64,000 bases of DNA from Parietichytrium sp. I65-24A (lineage: Eukaryota > Sar > Bigyra > Thraustochytrida > Thraustochytriidae), in assembly GCA_012862575.1 (NCBI GenBank), contig BLSF01000053.1, forward strand, positions 1-64,000, in the 5' to 3' direction. The position numbers and the translations under genes were made by a program. How positions within the stretch are numbered: position 1 is the stretch's first letter; every line of letters begins with the position of its first letter. The notes below the pieces were generated by a model, which searched no databases, was not told the DNA's origin, and was given only the letters and a program-made list of their open reading frames with translations. This document shows, piece by piece, positions 50,436-60,900 of the stretch.

Positions 50436-53400
50436 TCAATGAGCGACCCCCTCAGACATGACCTTTGCGGAAAGGGCTTGGAATCGCTTTTCCTCGGCCT
50501 CGACCAACTTTTTGTACTCCTTGCTATTTCGATCAAGGTTTGTGGAATCTACATACAGATCGGACACGTTCTTGCTTGGCGGCATATTTGGGTCGTCGAT
50601 AGCAAACGTGCTGCTGTCTCTATCCTGGGATCTTGCCGCGCTGCGTCTCGCAACGTAGGAAACCCGCTCCACCTCACGCTCGAAGAAGTTGAGCATGAGC
50701 TGTTCCTCTCTTGGCATTCTCCACCTCAAATTCCTTGGGACATCGATGATGTGTAGATTGCCAGATGCGTCCCCGAGGGCAAGGAGTTGGCTCACATCGC
50801 CTTGAGGCGCGGCTGCAGTCGCATGATTCACCAAATACTCTCGCACAGCCTTCTCGTCGACCCCGAGAGAAGAGACTTGTTGGTTCCTTTGGTTTCGCCG
50901 TTTCCCGATAATCGCGTCTTTGCGGAACTGAATAGAGGTGATGGCGTAAGCCGTAATTGGTACAGTCGCGATCGGCCGATGCGACTGGTCAATAAAGTCC
51001 CAAATATCGACAGTTCCGTCATTTTTGCCGATGAATACAACCGCAGGCCTCGTTGGAGACCAAGCTGCACAGGTCATGTGAGACATGCCTGTGACAACAG
51101 GGGACGAGAAAAGAGCTCGATCAAGATCTTCTTTCCACACGTTGAACCCGTTGGGCGAAACCGAGAGAAGGAGGAACGGGAAGAAAGGGGACCTGATGAG
51201 CGAGACGCTGTTGCGAAAGTGGTCAGAGGCGATCCAATGAATCTTCTCATCGGTCACCTTGCTTTCCTCACCGCTCGACTCGGTGGACCGAGAAGTCTTT
51301 ATGGCCTTGGCCCCTAGCCAGTCGCCAAATATCATCTCGCCGTCCTCTGTGGTGCACGAAAAGGTTGTACCCGACTTTCCGGACTTTGATAACAGATCAA
51401 GTGTTTTCGACTCAGCTTCCAGAACAGATCCTTCGTCATGGCGGATCATTTGCTCCAGAATCAGGTCAATTCTGCCTCGCAAAGAGACTTTCGACAAGCC
51501 AAACTCCACGCTGCCATCGTTTCTAGTAAGCGTAGTCTTGAAGATTGGGACCCACTGAAGCTCGTCGACGGTGGAGGCAGCAGCAGCGGCGGCAGCTGTG
51601 GTCTTAGGGTCGTTCGCAGGGTCTTCTTCTGCCCCTCCTTGCTTTGTGCGACGCAAAGTATTGAAACGTGAATCCCAGAAATTGATTCGGCCATCGCCAG
51701 CGCAGCTTACGAGCTGATGGGAGACCTTGTCACTGTTTGACTTTCCGACGCTTTGCACTCGACCAGAGCTGCTAACATTCAAGTTTCCTGGAATCCATTG
51801 TAGATGAGATACCGGACGTCGATGCGACTGATCGATCAAGGAGATTACAAGTGGCTCGATAGGGGGGATCGTCGCGTTGCCGGACCCACCTTCTCCTTCA
51901 TCGTCGGCCGATTCTGGCGCACCCTCTCTATCGGCGGTTGTGACAATTGGCTGCTCTCTCGCAGCAGCGTCCTCTTCAGCGTCAGCGAGAGCCTCGCCTC
52001 CAGCGCCCACTACTGCGTTGCTATTTGCGGTGTTGTTCCCGGTCTTGCTGTTCGCAGCCCGTTTGTTTTCTTTCTTCTTGCGAAGCTGTGCTTGCGCTTT
52101 GGAGATATCCCACAACAAAACTTGGCCTGTCACGCAACCACCGGCAATCAGATGCGGCTGGTCTGGGTTGAAAGAGAATGTCGTACATTCGTGGGGAGAC
52201 TGGAGGACCAGCTGTGGGTGGATCAGGTCGGCGAAATTCCAAATAAGAATGAACGAGTTACGCTCTTTGCCCGAGAGCTCAACTCGCTGATCGAACTTCA
52301 TGGGCTCCACGCACGCACACGCAACAACATTGGAAAGTCGAGGATGCCAGTCTACGCATGAAAGCAGCTTGCCGTTCGAATACACCAGGTCTGTAAAAGT
52401 CCGTAGCTCGCGAAGGAAATTGTCCTCCTTGTTTCCAAGCCCAGCAACCTCCTCGGATCTGAGAGCATTAAACTCATTTGCAAACACGTCCATCGTTTCA
52501 TTCTGTTGAAGGGCGAATTCCAGAGTGGGCATCACTGCTGTCAGAAATGCGCCAATCTGCTTGTCTTCGCTTGCAGCCGCCTTCTCCTCGGCGTCAAGCT
52601 CAATGTGCTTATATTGCGTCGACGAGTTCACCGTGCGAAAGTGAGATGTCTGGGACGAGCTCTCGACGAGACGCGGAATCTCCCTCGCTTGGGCAAAGTC
52701 CTCTAGATCGAGATTGTCCGAGCAAAAGTCAAAAATCCCCGCACTTGCGGTTTTCTTGCCCCCTGTGCCGACCGAGATTTGCGCAGATGGGAAGAAATGC
52801 TCTGAGGATCCTCCGTTTGCCCTGCTTGGGTCATTCTCTCGGTTCCATCCCGAGTTTGGAATCCATGTGGCCAGCCAGGATGGGCATGCTTGGAGGCCGA
52901 CATCCAGTTGCATTTTCTTGAGCTCGAAATTTGGGTCTTTGTGCTGTCGGAACTCGAAGAGTCCGCTCTGCTCCGAGTCTCTGTCACTAAATTTGTAGGG
53001 GGCTCCGAACTCGCTTCGCTTGCGAGAGATGGTTAGCGTCATGAACTTTCGTGAAGGTTTAATGTCGAGCCACTCGATTTCTGACATGGTCTCAAACTCC
53101 GTGTCCGAAACCCTCGTCTTGGGGATGATAGGCTTGTCCTCGTACACCACATTGCGCTCAGCCTCTTCTGCGGCTCTGCGTTTGGCCTCCTCTTCTTCCA
53201 CTTTGCGACGCTCTTCGGCTAGCCGAGCTTCCTCGGCGGAGATGATTGAGTGCATGAGATCGCGCGCCGCTTCGGTGACGCAAATCATCCAATTTTCGCC
53301 ATATATCTCCTTGTAGTCTGCGATGACAAGGATCTCCTCCCCAGGGTACGCGGCCAACTCCGCCCTGAAAGGATGAAAGTCGCTATTGAAGCCGATGCGT

Positions 53401-53864
53401 TGCACATCCTCTAATACCTCCGCCTTGTTGAACCACTTGTACGCGCACGTGTCCTTGAGGTTCGGCCCTGTCTTGAGCTCGTACGCGTCCATGTTCTTCA
53501 TGCTGATCATCATGGCCAACACGCCTTCGGGCCTCTCCTCCGGAAATAGCTGCGTCTCTCCTTTCTGTTCGCTCACCGCCGCCTGCGCTGTTTGCTCTGG
53601 TTCTCCCGGTGCTTCCATCTCCTCCTTTTCCTTCTCCTTTCCCTCTTCCTCCTCAGAGTTCTGCGGCTCGGGTTCCGGGGTTCCTTGCTCGCCTTCCGCT
53701 GCTTCCGCCGCCTCTGTGCCCACTGTGCCCACTGTGCCCTCTGTCCCCTCGGTGCCTTGGGCTCCCTGCGCGGCGGGTTCCTGAGCGTCGCTGGCGTCCG
53801 CGCCTTCTGCCGCGGCGGGTTCTTGCGCCGGCGGAGTCGGGTTCTCCTGCTGCGGGTCCTCCAT
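50436..53864 (-). CDS. DNAI3: Axonemal dynein intermediate chain 3 (WDR63/IC140-like)
   Basis: Single exon, 1142 aa. The first 110 residues are a low-complexity Ala/Glu/Pro/Gly stretch (EGTEGTVGTVGTEAAEAAEG). The conserved N-terminal region includes DFHPFRAELAAYPGEEILVI and YGENWMICVTEAARD, then FSDRDSEQSGLFEFRQHKD, matching WDR63. WD40 repeats follow: SCVDWHPRLSNVVA, LIAGGCVTGQVLLWDISKAQ, SCAGDGRINFWDSRF, FPFLLLSVSPNGFNVWKED and VFIGKNDGTVDIWDFIDQS. A basic C-terminal helix ends the protein. It is an intermediate chain of the inner-arm I1/f dynein complex and shows that the organism builds motile flagella. It is convergent with the LRR gene, 249 bp away. Confidence 0.93.
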   Translation of the reverse strand: MEDPQQENPTPPAQEPAAAEGADASDAQEPAAQGAQGTEGTEGTVGTVGTEAAEAAEGEQGTPEPEPQNSEEEEGKEKEKEEMEAPGEPEQTAQAAVSEQKGETQLFPEERPEGVLAMMISMKNMDAYELKTGPNLKDTCAYKWFNKAEVLEDVQRIGFNSDFHPFRAELAAYPGEEILVIADYKEIYGENWMICVTEAARDLMHSIISAEEARLAEERRKVEEEEAKRRAAEEAERNVVYEDKPIIPKTRVSDTEFETMSEIEWLDIKPSRKFMTLTISRKRSEFGAPYKFSDRDSEQSGLFEFRQHKDPNFELKKMQLDVGLQACPSWLATWIPNSGWNRENDPSRANGGSSEHFFPSAQISVGTGGKKTASAGIFDFCSDNLDLEDFAQAREIPRLVESSSQTSHFRTVNSSTQYKHIELDAEEKAAASEDKQIGAFLTAVMPTLEFALQQNETMDVFANEFNALRSEEVAGLGNKEDNFLRELRTFTDLVYSNGKLLSCVDWHPRLSNVVACACVEPMKFDQRVELSGKERNSFILIWNFADLIHPQLVLQSPHECTTFSFNPDQPHLIAGGCVTGQVLLWDISKAQAQLRKKKENKRAANSKTGNNTANSNAVVGAGGEALADAEEDAAAREQPIVTTADREGAPESADDEGEGGSGNATIPPIEPLVISLIDQSHRRPVSHLQWIPGNLNVSSSGRVQSVGKSNSDKVSHQLVSCAGDGRINFWDSRFNTLRRTKQGGAEEDPANDPKTTAAAAAAASTVDELQWVPIFKTTLTRNDGSVEFGLSKVSLRGRIDLILEQMIRHDEGSVLEAESKTLDLLSKSGKSGTTFSCTTEDGEMIFGDWLGAKAIKTSRSTESSGEESKVTDEKIHWIASDHFRNSVSLIRSPFFPFLLLSVSPNGFNVWKEDLDRALFSSPVVTGMSHMTCAAWSPTRPAVVFIGKNDGTVDIWDFIDQSHRPIATVPITAYAITSIQFRKDAIIGKRRNQRNQQVSSLGVDEKAVREYLVNHATAAAPQGDVSQLLALGDASGNLHIIDVPRNLRWRMPREEQLMLNFFEREVERVSYVARRSAARSQDRDSSTFAIDDPNMPPSKNVSDLYVDSTNLDRNSKEYKKLVEAEEKRFQALSAKVMSEGVAH

Positions 53865-53964
53865 GCTTGCTGTTCACCTCTACCTACCAAGGTGGTCCAA
53901 CGAGTGAGTGAGTGGGAACGAGTGAGTGGATCTATGGCGGCGGAGGGAGTGCTGGTCGCCGCGC

Positions 53965-54002
<38 letters not shown>

Positions 54003-54482
54003 CTCTCTTTCTCTTTCTCTCTCCGCGGACACTCTCCCGGGACGGACTGATTCGCCGAGTACACCCTGGCTGCCTCTATCTCTGTCTCTGTCTCGCCTTG
54101 TGCGCGCCTGTGCGGAGCTACTAACAGACACTAATCCGTTCAGTAGAGCGTGAAGAAATTAGCGAAAGGGGTTCCAAGCCTTCAAAGGAGACAAGAGCTT
54201 AGCGAGGGCTACTGCATCCGCATAGACCTCGTCAACGGTCGTCGTCTGCGGAACCCAATGTGTTGTTCGCGAGTGTTCCTTCTGTTCTTCTCCAGCGCCG
54301 GCTAAGTAGTTGTAGGCCATGGTATCGCTAGACTATCTTTGTGTGCTGTAAAGTAATAAGGTACTACCAGCAGAAGCGAGAAACTTTTGTTGACTGTGAG
54401 AACCAAATTCCAACTCGAAGGTTCAAAGCGCCATGGTATTCGTGGAATCGTGACGTAGTTTTCAAGTTCTCCAATTTNCTTC

Positions 54483-54524
<42 letters not shown>

Positions 54525-55477
54525 CGGACACTCTCCCGGGACGGACTGACTTGCCGAGTACACCCTGGCTGCCTCTATCTCTGTCTCTGTCTCTGTCTCG
54601 CCTTGTGCGCGCCTGTGCGGAGCTACTAACAGACACTAATCCGTTCAGTAGAGCGTGAAGAAATTAGCGAAAGGGGTTCCAAGCCTTCAAAGGAGACAAG
54701 AGCTTAGCGAGGGCTACTGCATCTGCGTAGACCTCGTCAACGGTCGTCGTCTGCGGAACCCAATGTGATGTTCGCGAGTGTTCCTTCTGTTCTTCTCCAG
54801 CTCCTGCTAAGTAGTTGTAGGCCATGGTATCCTCAGACTATCTTTGTGGTACTGTAAAGTAATAAGGTACTACCAGCAGAAGCGAGAAACTTTTGTTGAC
54901 TTTGAGAACCAAAATTCAACTCGAAGGTTCAAAGCGCCATGGTATTCGTGGAATCGTGACCTAGTTTTCAAGTTCTCCAATTTCTAAAATCCCAAGAGAC
55001 AACACCATCTCGAAGCGGCATTCCAACAACCATTGATGGGACTTAGCCAGGGCTTCTTCTCTGAGCTTGCAGAAATTCAAAAGTCAGAATGCAGAATTCA
55101 GAAATTCCATACACTATCCAGACGACGGAATGTCCACTCCAGGTGACACAACGTTTGCGGAGCGGATCGCCCGGCGCAGAACGGTCGGCAGCTCTTCTGG
55201 GGAGAAGCTTCCTGTGCTCACTGAGACCTCGTGGAGAAGAAATGCAGGTCTGGCAGCGTGCGAGACGAGCGAGTAGAAAACAAACAAGAAGCGAAAATAA
55301 ACGTCAAGACATGGCATTCAGAGAATTTAAAAGAGTAAACGGGTAATCTCTCTTGAAAGTGTTTTTACAGGTCACTCAAAACAGCTTCAGAGATGAGAAG
55401 ACTGTAGATCATTGTGCGTTGGCAGCGAATCTTTTGCCGCTCACTAGCTGGGCGCCAATAACACACATGCAACAGGC
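53865..55477. repeat. Tandem duplication of DNAI3 5' flank, with an N at the junction
   Basis: Segment 54022-54477 recurs at 54521-54983 (offset 499 bp), starting TCCGCGGACACTCTCCCGGG and ending GTTCTCCAATTT. Each copy is preceded by a CT tract (53968-54018 and 54485-54520). A single N at 54478 lies at the junction. Copies differ by scattered substitutions and a few small indels. The rest (54984-55477) holds TCAGAATGCAGAATTCAGAA near 55085 and no recognised gene. Confidence 0.85.
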
Positions 55478-55870
55478 TTAAAGGAGCAACTTCTCAATGT
55501 CAAGCTTGATCTTGTTCACCTGGCTGGTGATCTGGGACTCCTCGTTGGAGGTCACACTGCAAGCAATGACAGGGCGGGACACACCGCAAGCGCGGCCCAG
55601 AGCGGTCATGGAAGGGACGAACACGTATGGAACGTTCTTGTCCTCGCACAAGAGCGGGAGGTGCAAGAGGATGGCCAGAGGCTCAGCATCAGCCGCAAGA
55701 ACGATGAACTCGCTGCTTCCGCGGTTGAGGGTCTTGGTAGCCTCGTTCGCGCCCTTCTTCAGCTGCTTGAGGTTGGCTGCCTGCTGGATGAGCTCCAGGA
55801 TCTTGACCGAGAGGTCGTCGCCTGCCAGCGGGTAGGCGCGTGGGTCCACCTTTGCATCCTCCTTGCCCAT
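55478..55870 (-). CDS. SNU13: 15.5K snoRNP/U4 snRNP protein SNU13 (NHP2L1)
   Basis: Single exon, 130 aa, the usual length. L7Ae fold: [19 protein letters not shown], then the RNA-contact segment [53 protein letters not shown] and [14 protein letters not shown]. It binds kink-turns in U4 snRNA and box C/D snoRNAs. A (TCTG)n tract (55873-55899) starts immediately before the ATG, and a CT tract (GA on the sense strand) lies at 55950-55975. The gene is divergent from the one at 57008. Confidence 0.96.
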   Translation of the reverse strand: MGKEDAKVDPRAYPLAGDDLSVKILELIQQAANLKQLKKGANEATKTLNRGSSEFIVLAADAEPLAILLHLPLLCEDKNVPYVFVPSMTALGRACGVSRPVIACSVTSNEESQITSQVNKIKLDIEKLLL

Positions 55871-57007
55871 CTTGTCTGTCTGTCTGTCTGTCTGTCTGAC
55901 TATTCGTGCTTGGCAGCTTGGCTGCGTTCGAGTTCTGCTTCCTTCCTACTCTCTCTCTCTCTGTCTCTCTCTGTCTTGCTGCTCAAGGTCTCTCTCGCGC
56001 TTTGCACAAGGGTGATAGAAACTGTAGACACCATCCTAGCTCGGTTTTGATAAGTAGTTGTACAGACGGAGGAGATGTGGGTGGTTCTGCGCTTCCGTGA
56101 GGGATTGAATATGATTGAATGCTGGGTCTAATAGTGGAGCTGAGACTGCGAGTTGGCTGGTTCTCGCGAGATGCCCTAACATATCATAGGCGATAGTGTA
56201 GCACTCTGGCTCGCTCCATTCATGTTGTTCACTTCGTTCCTTCTTAGAGTGTACCGGTACCATTTAGAATAAGAGACGTTCGCTAAGCTGTGCCTGGTGT
56301 TTCCTGCATAGGAGTGCTCCACCACTTGTGCTCCTATCCACTATCCTACTGTTGGAGGTAGTATCTCGTGAGAGGGCACTAGGCCATTCGGGAGCCAACC
56401 AACCATTTCAAGTATTCCAAGTCCAGCTTGCTAGGAAGCGTCTGGGCTACTGTTCTCATAGCCAAAGCTATACCCCGGTTCCACTGTAGGGCTACTGTAG
56501 ACACTGTAGACCTCACTTCGAGTGCGCGTTCGTTGATCGCGAACATTCTCTTGCTCCTCAGTTTATCCGGTGGAGAAGCAACCCACACAGAAATTTGATT
56601 TTGACTATTTGGAACTCTTCTGAAATCTAAAAATGGTTTCGGAGGTGGTTTTAGCTCTTCATCCACCAAGCAACCAAGCAACAAACTACCAAAGATAGAG
56701 AAAGAAGAGAGAAGGAAGAAGAGTGGGAGAGTGGGAGAGTGGGACTCCAGAACAACACTTGACCAGCCAAGCGAAGCAGCAGGGCTGACAAACAGACAGA
56801 CAGACACACACACACAAATAAACAATCACACGCGCACACGCACACGCACACGCACACGCAGACAACAGAGACAGAGAGAGACAGAGAGAGACAGAGAGAG
56901 ACAGAGAGAGACAGAGAGAGACAGAGAGAGACAGAGAGAGACAGAGAGAGACAGAGAGAGACAGAGAGAGACAGAGGGAGGGAGGGAAAGAGAGCCGACA
57001 TGCGACG
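55871..57007. other. Divergent intergenic region with long (GACAGAGA)n
   Basis: A (CGCACA)n run (about 56827-56862) is followed by an octamer array of ACAGAGAG units (about 56867-56983, roughly 13 copies), ending 25 bp before the ATG at 57008. Antisense frames through it code only Leu/Ser/Cys repeats and are artefacts. 56020-56650 shows no gene. Confidence 0.85.
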
Positions 57008-57607
57008 ATGTGGAAGGGCAACGTGATCGACAAAGCCACGCGGCAGAGCGCGCAGAGCGAGGAAGACTGGTACCTGGCGTGCATTTCCAGCGGGGATCCC
57101 TCTGCCGCGGCCGCAGCTGCAGAAGCGCTGCTCAAGGCAGGCAAGGCGCAGGAGATCCGGAGCTTCAACGACCTCGAGCGGCGCGTCAAGAAGCTGTGCT
57201 CGCTGTGCGAGCTCAAGTTCGATCCGGCGTCCCTGGACAACCGCGTCACCAGGAAGCGCCTCGTGGAATGGCGCTCTGCGCACGGGGTGCTCATGAAGAA
57301 CGTCAGCCCTTACACCTTGTACGACTACGTCCCGGTGTGCAGGTTCTGCGCGCAGTTCTTCAACCTCTCCTCTGGCAGAGGGGGAAAGGGCGATAGAGGC
57401 GGCTCAATGGACGCCGAAAAGATGGAGAAATCGGAGAAACGGAGAGACAGAGAAAGAGAAAAAGACAGGGACAAGGACAGAGAACGTGAGAATGACGAGC
57501 GCTTTGATGCTATCATACCAGCGATGGTCTTTGCCAGGGACGATCGAACAAAGCCTTCTCTCCCATTATATTACTTTGCGACACATTTCTCTGCATTTGA
57601 GTCGTGA
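57008..57607 (+). CDS. Putative zinc-binding protein with two CxxC pairs and charged tail
   Basis: 199 aa from an ATG just after the octamer array. The central domain (about residues 55-120) reads KLCSLCELKFDP..., NRVTRKRLVEWRSAHGV..., then VCRFCAQFF. Two CxxC pairs about 50 residues apart suggest a treble-clef or ribbon zinc site. Residues 125-165 are a charged KERD stretch (RDREREKDRDKDRER) typical of low-complexity helices. The last 35 residues may be intron read-through, so the true 3' end is unsure. I do not recognise the family. Confidence 0.65.
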   Translation: MWKGNVIDKATRQSAQSEEDWYLACISSGDPSAAAAAAEALLKAGKAQEIRSFNDLERRVKKLCSLCELKFDPASLDNRVTRKRLVEWRSAHGVLMKNVSPYTLYDYVPVCRFCAQFFNLSSGRGGKGDRGGSMDAEKMEKSEKRRDREREKDRDKDRERENDERFDAIIPAMVFARDDRTKPSLPLYYFATHFSAFES

Positions 57608-57931
57608 GTCACAGGCACTCTCAGGCGACCAATCGGAGATACGCTTTTGTCATCCGAGAAGAGCAACGCGAATTAGCAGTGGGGCGATCCGGTTTTCGCA
57701 TCCGAATGTAAAGTAGATAACGGACTGAATGCGACAGCGACAGCGAAAGCCTGAGGGCTGGGCTGGGATAAGAAAAAAAGTATTTGAGTTAAAATTAAAA
57801 TATGTGTTTTGGGAAGAGGGAGATTCCTCTTTCTAAAAGTGTTCCTCTTTTCTGCAGAACAGAGGAGAAGAAAACAACTGCAATAGCCTAATAGCCAGGG
57901 AGGGGATAGTTCAAATTGCGAGAGTCTTCCA
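57608..57931. other. Convergent intergenic gap
   Basis: A short A-rich stretch with TTAAAATTAAAATATG near 57789. Nothing else recognised. Confidence 0.45.
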
Positions 57932-60900
57932 TTACTCCGGCCGACTCTCGCAAAGCAATTCAATCAAATTAGTTGCAGAGCTTGCGCTCGCATTCGTGGA
58001 GCAGCCTGACAGGATCGCATAAGCTCGGACGAATTCATTCCGCATGAGCTTGAACTCCCTGTCGCGAACCACATGAGCAACGTCATACCCGACCTCAAAT
58101 GGATCCTCGATGGCAATGCGCTGGTGAAGTTTCCACGAGTCTTCACTGGCCTTGGTCTCCTTCGTCACAAGGTTCAAGTCGCGGATTCCTACGACATATC
58201 GTCTCCAATCGAAGCCGAAAGCAAGGGACCAGAAAAAGCGAATCAGGAGCTCCCCGACCGGAGACTGGTTTCTGGCACCAAATGCCCGCAATTTGTGAAT
58301 TGCCTCTTGCGAGGCTTGGGCATTCGCAAAAATGTGACTCTGAGGGTCTCCGTAAAAATATGTATTGTGTTGTTTTCCGTCGTTGCTCTGAGCGATGACC
58401 ACTGGGAGTTGAGCGGATTCCTCCTCTGCAACTGTGATTCCATCCCAATTTGGCGGAAGACTTTGCAGCGGCGGCAGGATTGGCACCTGGAGCTGTTGTA
58501 GGAAATTAATCAGGACCAACACGTAGCCATAGCTGGACAGCGTCCGCTGTGCAGGGTTGTTAATCCTCCTTGCTTTCGTCCATCTCTTGATGATGTAAGC
58601 CAGTTGCCGCACACGTGGGTCCGCAATAGAGTAGGTTCTCAAAAGCAAGGTGTTTCGGATCGCCAACCGGTTGTCAATACAAATGTCGCAGTCCAAGTCC
58701 AATTGGGGGCTGCGGAACTGAAGGATTGGGATTCTTGCTGTCTTTCGGGAGTCGTCAACGTCCTCAAATCCACTCGAGCTTAGCACCGCGGCCAGATCGG
58801 TAACAGCTTGCTCTGGCGTCGGGGCGCCATCTTCCACAGTCGGGCTCTCCTCATGGATGGCGTCCGGCCATCGTGATCCGCGCGGGTAAATGACCAAGCA
58901 CAAGTCCAGATCCGAGTCTGCGGTGCCGAAATTGTTAACAGAGCTTCCAAATGGTACGATCCGGGCATCGCAGGCCCACCTTTCGCTGGCCCTATTCACC
59001 ACCTTTTGCAGCTCCGCAATGAAAGCAAGCCGTTCTTGCTCCACCGAGGGAGGTGGGATCGTTGCCCGGAGAATAGTCCCCATTTGTTCCTGAATGCTTG
59101 CAATACGCCGCTGAAAGCTTGGGTGCCCAAAGTCCACGCAAAACCTCAATTCCCGAGGGGATTCAAAAAAGCGCATTTCGAAGTCTTTCGCAAAGTGCAG
59201 CACAAGCTCCTGAGGCGTTGCAAAAAAGACTTCCTCTACTGGACAGTACAGATCCAAGATTGCTTCTGCCCTGCTTCGCTCTCGGGGTCCTAGAGCGCCC
59301 CCGAGCGCACTATTCGTGAGAAAAGAGAACAACACGGCCCTGAGCGAACTGGAGAGGGCTGCTCGGTCTCGGATGTTTTGCCGCGAGCTTCTCTCAGCCG
59401 CCACTAGCCGCTCTTTGCTATCTTTCCATTTCGCTAAATCCTCCTCAGACAAGTTGCCCTGGGGCAGACCGAGCGGATCATCCTCGTCGTCATCGCCTCC
59501 AGTCAAAGGAACAAAGTCTTCCCCCGCGCTACTTTCGTCAAACTTTGACGAAGCCCTGTCCCGCGCGGAGTTTAGCGCCATAAGCTCTTTACGTCGCTCC
59601 TCCACCAGCGCCTCTTCTTGATCGATGGCCGCGGAGAGGTCAGCGCAACGTTGCTGGACATTTTGCACGCAGTTTCCCACCGTGTTCCAAAGCTCGCTGA
59701 AGAGCTTCATTTCCTGGTCTGCTGGAGTGTAGGACGACGATGGGAAAGCCTGATTGCGTCCAGACCCTCTGTCATTATTCCGCCCAAAGTTGGACGAGCC
59801 GGAGTTGCTAGGGTCCTGAAATGGGCTCCGCAAGGTCCGAAGCTGCCGCAACAAAGTCGCAAATTGAAGCGTAGCATTCGAAAGCTTGCGCCGGTCACTC
59901 AGATTTCTCTGCACAAAGTCGAGGGCTTCGAACATATCGGCGCCCTGAACCTCTACACGCACCGTGTTGGATCTCGCCAAGGGAAGCATGGCATCGCGCT
60001 TAGAGACCTGGTCAGCATCATCGTTTCCAGCTTGTGCACCTCTAAAATACCTAAAGTTGTACTGTCCAACGCCTCGAGGAGTTCGCAGTCTCATGGATCC
60101 GTGTATGAGGCCGGTGCGTGGGTCTAGCTGCGACCGACCATTTACGTCCCTGCTGAGAATGAAACCATCGGATGCATCCACTCTTGTTCGTGCACGAAAG
60201 AGCCCAACCCAGTCAAATGCGCCGTGCATATCGCCAGAGTTTTTCGAGTAAGACGACGGCAAGACTGCGTCGGCCGGTAGTGTCCAGTTTACCTGAATAA
60301 ACTGATTCGGCCCAGTCTGCGCCGGCGCAACAGACATGCTGCCCACGGGCTGCCAAAGAAATCTCGCAGTCCGCGCAGCCTTGCGATCCGCCTTGTCGCT
60401 TTCCACCGGCTCTTGAGAACGCGGGGCCTGAGGATCGCTTTCCAACTGACTTCGCTTGTGTTGTTTCTCTGAAAATTCCGGGGTCTCATCTTCCTTCAGC
60501 GCAATCCCAAATGACACGAGTCTAGACACCTCCTTACCAGCTGGCCCGTTTTGTCCAGACAAGGCAGGGTTTTGCGAGGATTGGTGCTGCGGGATGTGTT
60601 GCTCGCCGTGGAAAGCGTCGCGCGACTTGGCACTCATCATCTGCTGTTCCAGCTCGTGCATTGTAGTCACTCCCTGGACTCTGCCGCCGTAAAATTCATC
60701 GGCCCTAAGGTTAGCTGGTCCCGTGCGGGTGCTTGGTAGTACTTGGGGCTGTGGTCTTTGCTGAGTAGGTGGCGACGGGGCATGTTGGAAGCGTTGAGGA
60801 TTAGACACTTGCGGAGATGGAGAAAACTGCGCGGGCCACTGAGGATGACCACCTTGCTGTTGCGAGCTGTCGTAATGCGAAGAAACGTTTGGGCCAGCCG

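Noticed and set aside
56651-57283. 210- and 202-aa minus-strand ORFs rich in LSLSVSLCLSL
   Set aside because: Produced by the ACAGAGAG tandem array; not protein-like.
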